Positions 10,899 to 23,000 of a DNA stretch of 64,000 nt are shown here, in pieces (within the stretch, counting starts at the first letter, position 1; each line of letters starts with the position of its first letter). The notes beneath the pieces were generated by a model. That model was not told where the DNA came from. It saw nothing but the letters and a program-made list of their open reading frames with translations, and did no database searches. Both the position numbers and the translations under genes were made by a program. This DNA is from Cylicocyclus nassatus (Eukaryota; Nematoda; Chromadorea; Rhabditida; Strongylidae): NCBI GenBank assembly GCA_958299035.1, contig CATQJL010000223.1, positions 74,231,600-74,295,599 on the forward strand, written 5' to 3'.

Positions 10899-11005
10899 CC
10901 TTTAGAAATCCTCCAGGACTCATAGCAGATATGGAATGCGGTTTGGAGATCACCGTCCGGTTTACGCGGTATATACCGCTTACCCAGTCGTCACTGCGAT
11001 CAAGT

Positions 11006-11022
11006 ATCCTTCCCTTGTTAGA
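11006..11022. mobile_element. Isolated right end of the PIF-type MITE family
   Basis: AAGTATCCTTCCCTTG followed by TTA matches the terminal repeat of the elements at 5075 and 8617. The left end is missing. Confidence 0.4.
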
Positions 11023-11047
11023 ATCGCGTTTCGAGATGAGACACATA

Positions 11048-11722
11048 CAGGGTGTCCCTAAGGTAAGTACACACTTTTCAATCGCTAATATCTCCCTTCC
11101 CATTGTGTCAAAGTCAACCATTTAAGCATCATTTGTAGAGGAGACACTAACATAGATTTCCAGTATCGAGCGAATCACCGACCGTTCTTCTTTACTGTAG
11201 AATTATTGTAGGAACTTCGACAGAGATTTTAGGTCATTGCAAGCCAAATGCTGCCTTGGAACAAAACCAAACAAGCCAAAAACTCTTATACTACGATAAC
11301 GGGAGCCACTGATTTCGAATTTGAAATTCCCATTTTACTGTGATGCTTCTTTCCAAAGTTATCCCAGGTAAACCGTAATAACCGCATTCCCAGTATTTGT
11401 CAAAAATGTGATTACACCATCGAAAAAGCTGAAAACACTCGTAAAAAGTTATGTGGAATCAGCTTGCGCAAATACCCTATACACGATCTTTCAGATTTTT
11501 TGAAAAAAATTTTGTCAGATGGCATATTTCACAATGGTTTCACATGCTGGTAGTTCTTACCGTAATCCTATAGTAATAAAGAGCGATCGGTGATTCGCTC
11601 AATACTGTAGATCTAAGTTGAAGCCTCGTCTACGGAATGGTACTCAGATGGCAAGAAAGAAAGGACCATTGGGAAGAGAGATATTAACGATTGAAAAGTG
11701 TGCTTAGTTTTGGGACACCCTA
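11048..11722. mobile_element. Tc1/mariner-type foldback, CAGGGTGTCC family, copy A
   Basis: Ends CAGGGTGTCCCTAAGGTAAG and TTTTGGGACACCCTA within TA. No transposase. Shared with copy B. Confidence 0.7.
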
Positions 11723-12397
11723 TATAATTGGAATCAGCTTCAAACGCTCCAAATATGCTGTTTCTAGCTGCGGTAGGTCATTTATTCTCTTCTTCTCGAT
11801 TTTCTTCTGTGCAAAATTTGCATACTTTTTGATGTACTGGCATTACAGTATCATCACTTAAGTGCTAATTGACTGCATAAAGCTGGTCAATTACAAAGGA
11901 CTCAATCCAATATAATTCTGGTATCCCAGCACCGTCTTCAGGCAGATCCATCTAAAGGCAGCCTTACCATATGGAGAAAAGTATGGCAATTTTACACAGA
12001 AAAAAGCCAATTACTATATACTTTAGAATGACGTGCCGCAGCTAGGAGCAGATACTTGGAATCAGCGTCTGAAGATTCCATGTATATGTCTCGTCTCGAA
12101 TCGCGATTTCTAAGATACCTGACGTCCCTTGTTAGATGACGAAGACGAAGGTGAAGACCCACGCAACGTGAAACAACGCTTGGAAATACGCTAGATAATA
12201 CAAGCCATAGACGATTGGAATATGCCTATCGAAGAGCTAAAGAGAAGTTTAAGATGTGCTCTGACTCTTGCAGAAACTATCCATTTGAGATCGCTATTCT
12301 GGATGCCAGCTTTAGAGTCTCTGCCACTCATTCTCGCCACCAAATGATGTTTGCTGTTTATAGTTTTTACGTAAGATGGCTCGTTTTGAAGCTTTAA

Positions 12398-14204
12398 CCA
12401 GGACCCGGCACGCGTTGGTTTGGAGCTTTCTAGGAAACGAAGTCCCCCATGACTTCACGAAAATTTACGAAGTCCCTCTCGACGTAAAAATCAGTAGGGG
12501 AACCCTTATTCAACCAAAATAGCAACAAAAAAGCGAAAAAAGCGCATTTTGAGGTATGTAATATTAGGTTGGTGCAAAAATAATGAGCGTTTTTATTTGC
12601 TTGCTTTGACAAAGCAACCAGTCTCAACCCAACAAAGGGTAAGGGGTACTGTTCGATAGAACAAAGCAAGCTCTACAAGATGACACTCATGTCTTTGCGC
12701 CATGCCCGATCCACGGAGAGTTCGAACTCAAAATCTAAAGATTTCCAAATGCCCAAAAAATCGAAAAAAATCAGATCTTCGTCCAAATAATTTCTACGGA
12801 CCTCGCACTCGCTCACATTAATACTATCGATATCTGATATCCATATGTGCGATTGCCGTATTTTTTCCTTGACTAGAAACTGAGAAAACGAAAATTTCCC
12901 TGATTTTCTCAAAGCAATGCTGAGCCGTCTTTGCACATGAAGTTCTATACTGCAAGCCTAGGTGAGCGTAACTGTAGGTTTTCAGCCTATTTCGAGCGGT
13001 GCTTTTCGAGAAATGTCGATTTTAGCACTGAAACTGAAACGAAAAAATCCGAATACGTTATTTTTCGAAAACTATCGCTTGGAATGGGCTGAAAATCTAC
13101 AGTTATGCTTACCTAGGCTTGTAGTATAGAACTACATATGCAAAAACGGCTCAGCATTGCTTTGAGAAAATCAGGGAAGTTTTCGTTTTCTCAGTTTCTA
13201 ATCAAGAAAAAAATACGGCAATCGCACATATGGATATCAGGTATCGATAGTATTGATGTGAGAGAGTGGGAGGTCCAAATTATTTGGACGAAGATCTGAT
13301 TTTTTTCGATTTTTTGGACATTTGGAAATCTTTAGATTTTGAGTTCGAACTCTCCGTGGATCGGGCATGGCGCAAAGACATGAGTGTCATCTTGTAGAGC
13401 TTGCTTTGTTCTATCGAACAGTACCCCTTACCTTTGTTGGGTTGAGACTGGTTGCTTTGTCAAAGCAAGCAAATAAAAACGCTCATTATTTTTGCACCAA
13501 CCTAATATAACAAAAAAGCAAAAAGAAAACATTTCGAGTCGATTAAAGGCTCTGCCATTGGGTACAGTACCAATTGATGCTGGGAATGTCAAGAATCTCC
13601 TAGGCCAACCAAATCTGTAGCCTCAACAATCCTGCGATGCATTTTTCGCCACATATTTCAAAGGACACCGCAAGTGATTGGAGCGCGATATCTATAAACG
13701 CGTAAAATTATACTACTTTTGTCTCAAAAAAGGGGAGAGGCAACGGTTTGATCCGCTCTCTTCACTATATGATAGATTTTTGACCGTTCTAATCGTTTAA
13801 ATCAAAAAGGTCCAAAACTTATGTGAACTCTCCGATATTTATGCTCCGAACCAACCCAGTTGGTTTGGTAGTCTGGAAACCCACAAATTCGAGAACGGAT
13901 ATTAGGACACATAAGTTCTGGGAACTTTTTACATAACATAGTTTGGAGTAATATTGTATACTCATAGCCAAAATACGGAGCCATGTGATTGTTTGTGCGC
14001 TGTACACAAGCCATATGTTTGTTTGAGTCTTGCTCGAAATTCGCGCGCTTGCGAAAGAACACGTTCAACTCGTGAAACCTGACATGTTCGTCGTGTTTTT
14101 TTTTTGGCGCTTCCTCCAGGACCTCATAAAAACGATGTCCCCGTTGCTTCTAACTCCAAAAACGAAGTCCAGTTTGACCCCAAACCATCGGTGCCGGGCC
14201 CTGG
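12398..14204. mobile_element. CCAGG-ended transposon with 6-bp duplication (copy A only)
   Basis: An 1807-bp insert with inverted ends CCAGGACCCGGCACGCGTTG and CGGTGCCGGGCCCTGG, extended by a matching TGGTTTGG. It is flanked by CTTTAA (12392-12397 and 14205-14210). Copy B has CTTAAA at 56711-56716 with nothing inserted. It contains a complete mariner foldback (12564-13505). No transposase frame was recognised. The superfamily is unclear, since a TTAA within the duplication hints at piggyBac but the terminal bases do not fit well. Confidence 0.75.
12564..13505. mobile_element. Mariner-type long foldback nested in the CCAGG element
   Basis: Ends TTAGGTTGGTGCAAAAATAA and TTATTTTTGCACCAACCTAA within TA. 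The two halves are complementary over about 450 bases each, with a short centre near 13,015-13,055, so the whole element is one giant hairpin. The termini are of the classic mariner type. No transposase. Confidence 0.85.
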
Positions 14205-14450
14205 CTTTAACGCTGTTTCTTTCCCAGTTACCACGATTTCACCACTATTCAAGCTCGGAATGGACGAGCAAGTCATTGTCAGACCGTCTAGTATCGATGT
14301 GATTCTGGTGAGTTGACCCGAAACAGCCTGATTATTCTAGATGAATCGAATAGTCTAACCTCAAGGAGAAGGACCGTGTAAAATGTGAATCAGGTGACTG
14401 ACTTATCAGGCCTCTCTTGAAGGTAATGTTGCCAAAACGCATGGCAGATA

Positions 14451-16018
14451 CAGTGCTGGACATAATTATAGAGACACTCTAGAAATCGTCGTAATTTTCG
14501 TTCTTGTCAGTGAATCTGTCTGAAACTTTGCTGTATGGTGCGCATGTAAGCCTACCATAATTCCTCAGAACGGCTTCCAGTCCTGTTGATTTCAAACGGA
14601 GAAAAATGGAAAAATTCGAAAAAGCCTGTTTTGCAAGCTGGACATAATTATAAAGAATGTGCATGAATTGTGCATTCCTGGCCTTTTTAAACGTTATCGC
14701 ATTCCTTGACTCCCAAATTTTTTTGTAGAGTTACATCCCAGAATATGAAACTTTTGCAGCACCTAGGACCTGTCATGCTATTCAAGGAAAGATGATTCTT
14801 GCATTTTTCGTTTCTAAAGGCATCAAAAGTCAAACTGCTTCATTAAACAACTGGTTTGAAGAATTTTCAAGCCCTTGTTCATTTCAAATGGCAATCATGG
14901 AGTCTACTGATCCTTCTGGTTAGATGAGGTGAAGAGCGCTTTCGTAAACTCTGCGTAATCGCTGATTTTGACGGACAGACTCCAACCTCACCATAGGGTT
15001 GTCGCGCTTTTGCACCACAAAACTCGATTTTCAAGTTACAGAAAACGCTGCAATGTAGCCGCAACAATACACGCACAACAATAAACATGTGGCCTAGTCA
15101 GGAAGAAATTTCGGGGTTGCACATTCTGGTTCAGCCGCAGTTGTCATCCGTTGAGAGTTGAGTTGAGCACCCTGCACAATCATATCCAACTCAAATCAAG
15201 AAATCGAACAGGAGACCGCCTGAAACTTCAAAATCTTGCTAATCTCAGCTACCGCGCAAAATGCGACATGAAACAGAGAACAAAATAGTGAGATTTTTGA
15301 TTATCTTGAATCTACTGCTCGCATAGAATTTTCGTTGAAAGTATTTCAGATCTAAATGGCAACTGCAGCACTAGAAAAAATCTAAAAGTTGTTGCAAAAT
15401 ATGCATCTCCATGTAGACAATTTAATAAATCGAGTCCATCACTTCACGAACATTGGAAAGTGAGTTTTGCGGTGCAAAAGCGCGACAACCCTATGGTGAG
15501 GTTGGAGTCTGTCCGTCAAAATCAGCGATTACGCAGAGTTTACGAAAGCGTTCTTCACCTCATCTATTCAGAAGGATCAGTAGACTCCATGATTATCATT
15601 TGAAATGAACAAGGGCTTGAAAATTCTTCAAACCAGTTGTTTAATGAAGCAGTTTGACTTCTGATGCCTTTGGAAACGAAAAATGCAAGAATTATCTTTC
15701 CTTGAATAGCATGACAGGTCCTAGGTGCTGCAAAAGTTTCATATTCTGGGATGTAACTCTACAAAAAAATTTGGGAGTCAAGGAATGCGATAATGTTCAA
15801 AAAGGCCAGTTGTCTTTATAATTATGTCCAGCTTGCAAAACAGGCTTTTTCGAATTTTTCCATTTTTCTCCGTTTGAAATCAACGGGACTGGAAGCCGTT
15901 CTGAGGAGTTATGGTAGGCTTACATGCGCACCATACAGCAAAGTTTCAAACAGATTCACTGACAAGAACGAAAATTACGACGATTTCTAGAGTGTCTCTA
16001 TAATTATGTCCAGCACTG
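14451..16018. mobile_element. Tc1-type long foldback (copy A only)
   Basis: Ends CAGTGCTGGACATAATTATA and TATAATTATGTCCAGCACTG, with TA on both sides (14449-14450 and 16019-16020). Copy B has the single TA at 56938-56939. The outer roughly 570 bases of each side are complementary (left to about 15,025, right from about 15,455). The centre of about 430 bases is unique. No transposase remains. Confidence 0.85.
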
Positions 16019-16121
16019 TATATCATATCAAATCTGTACGACACAGAAAACTTTTAGTTAACTTTCTAATGAAAACCCCTAAGATTTACAAACAAGGATC
16101 TTATGGAACAAGACAATATAA

Positions 16122-16127
16122 TTTATT
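16122..16127 (-). terminator. Poly(A) signal of cadherin copy A
   Basis: AATAAA on the minus strand about 210 bases after the stop at 16339-16341, at the same place as in copy B. A Tc1-type foldback is inserted about 100 bases further downstream (14451-16018). Confidence 0.5.
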
Positions 16128-16338
16128 TCATCAAAACAGTTCGAACAGACTAGAAAATGAGACACTGCATAGCTTCGAAATCATCAATACATACATACAG
16201 TGAAGAAAAATAAATAAATAAACAACGATAAAGTTTTACCCATAATGGAAGTGTTTGTAGTGGCAAGTATAAAGCTATAAGGTATATATCTGCTTGTTTT
16301 ATAGATACCAGTAAAATCTGCAAAAGATCTCGGTAACT

Positions 16339-17224
16339 TTAGAAATATGTCATATTTCTATACATTCTTTGTGGTACTGGAGGTGGTTCTGGCTCCTGCA
16401 AGGGTATTCAGTTGATTACTGTAATTCAAGCCTAGATATCTTGAGCAATTACCTCATAACTGTGTTTCGATGGGAAGCTATGGCGATCAATATCACTTGA
16501 TGAGTTGCTGGAAGAAAATCGATATATCGATTTTTTGCCCTATTAATTAGGAACTCTAAACTCACTTTCTAACACCTAGTACGACATCTCCCACTATCCG
16601 CTTCGTATTCAAATGAGGCTTGTGCTCACGATATGCCTGTAAACATGTTTTCCTGAAATTGGACAACTGTCACAGAGCGGCGGGGCTGTACTCACATGAC
16701 CAATTGGCGTTTCATATCCGTCAGCCGTGGCGTAGAGCGAATCGACTGATGAATTCATTGCATGATTGACGTGCCCATTTTCTGTTGAGATGATTCGCGG
16801 TTTCCGCATTGCGTAGGCGTCAATCTCCTGAAAGATAGGCTCCGCCTCTTCTGCAAAATGTGGCACATAAAACTGAAAAATTACCCGTGTCCTTTGCCAA
16901 CTGCTCTCTTTCTTGTCTTGATGCCTTCTTACAAACCTCGCTAATGCAAAAACTGCAAGGACTGCAATGGCAAGAATGCCTACGCAAATAATGGATGCTA
17001 GGACTCCAGGAGTTTGGAACACGGCCAAATGGGCGGAGCCTATGTCGCACTGTGAGCTGACATCGCCAGTTACAGTCCGAGTAAAGTACTGTAAAAAGAA
17101 TTTTGGACGAGTTGTCATGATATTCTGGTCTGCAAGTACTACCTCATTTGACGCAGACTCCTCCATGCTCAATGTCTGTAGATATCCGTTGACTGCAAAT
17201 CGACGTAAGCAACCGGCAAACTGT
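16339..17224 (-). pseudogene. Copy A: membrane span and cytoplasmic tail exons
   Basis: Exon 16696-17224 carries the hydrophobic helix (ICVGILAIAVLAVFALARF). The mini-exons 16566-16636, 16453-16507 and 16339-16395 repeat the copy B tail, ending in RMYRNMTYF. Conserved splice signals suggest these exons were used. They lie downstream of the frameshift, so they would not be translated in frame from a full-length transcript. Confidence 0.7.
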
Positions 17225-17281
17225 CTAAAAGGAGATAACTCGTACAACTTAGTGTGAGCGGACGAGTCTCCCATGCTTTAC

Positions 17282-19484
17282 CCTCGCAGTCCATTTATCC
17301 CAAGCTGGACACGCTTCAGATCGACAGATATGATGTTGGTAAAACCATCCGTGATACAGCTTCTTTGCCAATACCGCCGACTTTGAAGGTGATCTGCAAT
17401 TGTGCGTGAAATAAGCTGTTTAAGATTCGGTCGCCGAAACTCTCAGAAAGAGAAAAATTTTACGGTTTTTCGATCTTCGCTCAGCTCAAGTGCGACTTGG
17501 CGCCAATTGCCATCGTCCACCGTTTGGCTATTGAGCGTAATTTCTATAGGTGTTCTATAGCTATCGAACATGCGATATCGTACTTTGGATGAGTGGACCT
17601 GAAACAGGTAATATATAGCAAGAAGATAACTGATGGCAACCTCAAATAAAAATTTTTGGCAAGCCACGCCCCTTACTGGTTGTTTTAGCATTGGCAGAAA
17701 ATGAATCCGGAGCTAGTCTTCATGTGGAAGAATCCACATGAAATCTTTACTTGGTTTTTGTTGTCGAAATATGTTCCAGCTGTCATAAATGTGATACCTA
17801 CCTCAATCACAGCAAATTCTCGTTCATAGGACAGCGCGACAATAACACCATGTGAATTTTTCGTTCGGAAATCGATTGATATCGATTGACTACCGTTGCA
17901 GAACTCATTAGTGACCAGTGGTGAGTGATTCAGTTCCAACTCTGTTCTCAATTCTGTTGTTGGTGTAAAGATCACCGAGCCTAACAATGATAGCACATGA
18001 GGATCTGAAAGCAATTTTTTTTAGCGAAAGGGAACTCGTACAAATTCGAACGGTCGTCTCTTACCAGATGAGCAGTCTTTCGCTACGAATCCTCCTGGAC
18101 AACGGCAAGTGTTCGAACGGCCGCTTTGTACCAGACACTCTCCTTTTCCACATTGTAGTTCGGAACAAGGTGCTTTTGCAGTTGGTAGCTTTTTCAGCAT
18201 TTTCACAGTTTTCTTTCGCTTTTGCTCAGTCGCGGTACCGAATGTTTTGAGAGAACAGTCAGCTCCAGCAAAACCTAGCAAGCAATCGCAAACGCCATTC
18301 GTGCAGATGCCGCTAAAACAAAAGGGATTTTTGATAATTTACATATATATATATATATTTGACTGAGGATCAACCACTATAAAAATCACTTTTTGAGGTT
18401 TCAAAAATATAGCGTTTGAAGTAGGGTTATAAGTAATTGTTATTACCAAATTTGATCAATATCTAACCAATGAATTTTTTTCAGAGATATTGAAGTTCTT
18501 ATCAAGAGCAAGCAGAAGATATAAATTGTGCAGTTTTTGCTCGAAACGCATTGTTAAGATATGAGAAAATTTATAGCCTTATATGTTTATTGAAATTTGT
18601 CACTTTTTTATTTTAGGTGACAGGATACCTTTCCAATCGCTAATTTTGAGGAGGTATTTCTATTATTTCAACTAGTCTGAGTGGAACAGTGGGACAATGT
18701 GATAGTTGTCCGCTCTAGGAAAAGGAAACGTACTTTTTGCACGTCTTCTCACAATCCCGCACACAGTCCCCGTCCTCTGTGCATTCTCCATCAGGACAAC
18801 TAGCACGATCACACTTCTTGATGCTCTCGCAAAGTTCACCAGTGAATCCAGGAGGACACTCGCAGCTGAATACCATTTGTAAATTTTTTTGGCGTAAGGC
18901 CAAAATTCAGTTTACACTTACTTAGCTACTCCCACGCCCTCCGGTATGCTCCACAGTGACTCCGGTCCCGTAAATGTTGAGCTCTTCTTGTTCCAGACCA
19001 CCTTTTGATGACAAGTCCCATTATTGGCACAGGAGACATTAGCACAAAGATTCGTTTCCATGGACTCGAGCAGTGCGTGGGCAAACTCGTCCATCTTGAA
19101 GAATCTCGCGACGATGTCGCGCGAATCGTTGGCTGAGATCACTTTTTGATTGCGATCAACTATGGCGAGCGAGAGAGTGTTGCGATACGCTGACATCTCA
19201 ACAGCCAAGGGATAGAATGTCTGGAAAACAAATTCTAACTTGACAACTCGTATAAATGGGCGTGGTCATACCAAATCACTGTAGGTCCGCTGTAACTCAG
19301 TCAGCATCTGAGCTATTCCACTGGGAAGGGCGTAAACGACGAGCTGTAGCATGGTTGGAGCAAATTCGTGCTGAATGCGTAAGGTCTTCAGTGCAACTTC
19401 CACGGTTCGATTATTGATTGCTGCTTTGATCGTTTCGTGATTATCGATTGATTGTTCGATAGTTATGCGACAGTCTTCTGATAC
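17282..19484 (-). pseudogene. Copy A: linker, EGF-like and laminin G exons
   Basis: Same domain order as copy B. EGF-like cysteines are all kept (CANVSCANNGTC, CECPPGFTGELC, CRCPGGFVAKDC). The laminin G core is SISIDFRTKNSHGVIVAL and DDGNWRQVALEL. In exon 17282-17393 one base is missing near 17,335 compared with copy B near 58,245. From there the frame that should give QLGINGLRG is lost and a stop follows within a few codons. Confidence 0.75.
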
Positions 19485-20085
19485 CTGCAAATAACCAATG
19501 AATATGTCGAGAAAATTGATTTCGACTGAGCAGGCTTTCCTTGTTGTCGTGATAAATTCAATTTTTCAAAAATATTACATTACTTATCATATTCTATACA
19601 CTGTTTATTGATTGGTTTTAATGTGATATTTCATGACATCAAAGTCTACTTTTATTTGTACAGAATTTTGTTCTCTTGCATATTAGGATTAGAATTTTCG
19701 AGGCATCCTACAGTAACAAAAAGTCAGGTATATCGAGAGATATAGCAGAAGAAATTGCTACGGGTTACACTGTCAAAAATGAGAAAAGTAGTTAAATTAT
19801 GAACTACATCAGGCATAAGTACTACCGAGTAAACAGCAGATTCACCTCATATCGATCGTTATTGATTGCTTGACATTTAGGCGAAGATCCAACGTCTAGA
19901 TCCCCAAGATCAAATTCAGTCACAGGATCTGCCAGCAAGGCAGCAGCATTGATCTGTGGACGAGTTGTCGCAGTCTCTGCATCTTCGTCGACGAATACCT
20001 GGAATCGCAATGTATCTGGTGGAGTCGATTTTTCTCAGTGCCATTCCCTCTTGCAGCCACCAATATTTTTTGAAATAAAACTTAC

Positions 20086-23000
20086 CACAAATGTCTTTGT
20101 CAGTGGTCTGGCTGCCGATGGTTGAACAACGATGGGTATACGGTAGACGCTGCGAATCGACCTATTCAATGGTTTCAATGTAGACAGCATACCGTCGGGT
20201 GATAGTGCAAATATCTGAAAATCATAAATATAAGAAAGTCTTCTATCTTATTGTTAGTAGAAAAGATGCATACCTCTCTTAGATGCATATCTCCAATATG
20301 GTAAATCGACTTCCTCGATTTGTGATTCTTCTCATCTAGTTGACCAATTACGGCAGAGGGCGCGCTCTCGCGCACAAATCCTATCAATGGGGCGTGCTGG
20401 GCAGGTGCTGGGATTACGGTAATCGACACTGCGGCGCGTGATGTCGTTCTGTTCGCGCAGATAATCTGTTTAAAGAAAATGAAAATAACTTATTAAAGTT
20501 CATTTGCAAGCAAGTGTTTACCTCTACAAGGATACTGTAATGCTTTCTTCTCACATTTCCGCATAGTGTAAGCGCTAAGCCCCTTGATATACAAAAAGCC
20601 TGAAACAGAAATTAAAATGGAGAGTAATAAATACATATTGATACATTAATACAAATAATACAATTTTTATTAATACAATTTATACTCAAGAACATAAAAT
20701 TTTAATTCATAATTTTTTGTGAGCTTACCTCAGCTTCATTACCAGTAACAATTTCCATGTGGCAGTTGTCCGGCAAATGCAATCGGAAGTCATGTATTAC
20801 TGTATCCACAGGCATCATTTTGCTAACATTTAAGGCATAATATGTCTTCTCGAAAAGTGGTGATGGAGCATCCCGGCTGGCCATCAGTGTCAGATTAGAG
20901 CTGTAAACAAACGTTGCAAAAAGTTCCTCAGTAAACTTAAAAGGGAATTGACAAAAACAACTTCAGTTTTTCCGAAGAGAATATTCTTTGAAATGTTTCT
21001 ATCTTTTTATGTCTATTTCTCTCTTTACTTTTTTACTTTTTTGCCATTTTATTGCAATATTTTCAGTTTTGTTCGGTAGCAGTTTGAATAAAAAAGGATT
21101 GGAGGATGAGAAGAGAATCTCAGACAGCAACTGGATTGAATTAAATGTTCCAGTCAGTTTTTCTAATGTCGAGAAAATGTAGTTGAAATATTTCTACTCC
21201 TCTTATTGTCTTCCTTTCTTTTTGACTTCTTTCCTTCCTTTATGCTCCGCTTACAGACACCGTTGAATAATGGAAAAACAACGAACGAAAGTTATACTTA
21301 CCTTCGCAAACCTCGTCCTCCAAATCTTGATTTTGCATAGATTTTCAGCACATCTCCTCGTAGACCATGTCCACCTTGCACCTTCACGTCCTTCGAATCC
21401 ACCGACAACTGATCTTTTTGCTCAGAGAAGACCACATTCTCATAAGATGCCACTATAGTGCCGTCCACAGTATTTTCGCTAATGATCACATTCGTCTCCG
21501 AAATTTCCGGTTGCTTTGGCATCATATCCAGCAAATTCAATTTTACGGTTATTGATTGATTATCATCGGATACTGTCCAGCTGATGGCTGGGGGTACGGT
21601 ATCATTGATTTTGATGCAATCATGCTGAGCTGAAATGGTGACGTTGGGGGTGTCGGTAAAGAAGTCGAGATCAGCGAGAGGAGTGTCGATGTCGGAAATC
21701 GTAGGGCAAATGATATCATTGGGGGAAGTAATCTGAAAATCGAAAATCAGGATCATCGATCATTGATCGATGTTGTGAGACAAAGCTAACCGCATAAGTA
21801 AGCTCCTTGTCTTCAATCATGGGTGGACTGTCATTGAGATCCAATAAATCAACGACAACTTGAGCGCTGGCTGGAAAGAAACGACAAAGTCTTCACATAA
21901 AATTGTGCTCCAAAGCTAAAATCTGCTCCATTCAACCTACCGTTTCTCAGTGGTTGACCTCGATCCGTAGCCGTAACATTGAACACATAGCGCTTTTTCG
22001 CTTCGTAATCCAAAGCGCCAACCACGACAAGTGTTCCATTTGGAAGTGTTCGTAAAGGCACTTCGCTTTCAGACTGGATACGGTAGTGAATTTTCCCTGC
22101 CAGACCCACATCAGAGTCATTAGCGGTAACAATTCCTATGACATCGCCATCGTCTAGATCTTCCGACACAGCAAAGCGTACTCTGCAATAAAAAAGGGGT
22201 AAGGCAGAGAAATCGATATACCGATTTTATAGCTTACATTTTCTCATCAAAATGTGGCGAGTGACTATTGCCTTGGTTCATTCTCAACTTTAACTTTGTG
22301 ATCATGGCTGTACCATCTGCCAATTCGCTAATGAGGTACGTTGCAGTATCTTTGCTGTCAATGAGGTAATCCCGAGTGGCTACAAAGTAGCCCTCTGGCA
22401 GTGGCGTACCCAGGATTTCGGCTCGGGGGGGGGGGGGGCGCGACAAAAATTTTTTTCTAAAGAAGGTGCGTGGCGTCAGCCACGCCCCCGAAAAAATTTT
22501 TTTTACAAAGCTAATTTGAATTTTTAAAAATTTTTAAAAATTATTTTAATTATTTACAAAAATAAATAAGTCACTTGCACCTTTTTATAAGCCATATAAG
22601 TAACTTTCAAAAATTTCGCGAATTCTCGGGGGGGGGGGGGGGAGGGGGGTGCGCGCCCCCCCCCCCCCGCCCCCCCCCTCGGTACGCCACTGCCCTCTGG
22701 GTCAATTCCCACATAAGAAGTTTCAGACAGGAATTGCCTTGTGGAATGCACAATCTGAAAAATCGATATATTGATTTTTTTGATGGTAGAAATTCCTTAT
22801 ACCTTTTCGTTGACGTCATCGTTACAGTACTCAGCCAATCTGGTCAGAAGAGTGCCATTGATGGTGCCTATGTTCACTGGGATTCCACACTCGGTCTTGC
22901 TTCCTGTTGGGAAGACTACCGTAACCACGGTGGTTGATGTCATCGCCTGCATGCCATTATCTTGAGCGGTAACGGTAATCTACAATTGTCACAACTCAGT

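Noticed and set aside
16609..17274. A single 221-codon gene with its own start and a stop at 16,609
   Set aside because: Its first codons come from intron sequence upstream of an AG acceptor at 17,225, and its last codons lie past a GTGAGT donor. It is the penultimate region of the spliced cadherin gene.
21298..21756. Independent 152-codon gene
   Set aside because: It is one cadherin exon (21302-21732) bounded by splice sites, not a gene of its own.
22554..22937. Glycine/proline-rich open frames around 22.6 kb
   Set aside because: They arise from reading through the G and C runs of the hAT MITE.
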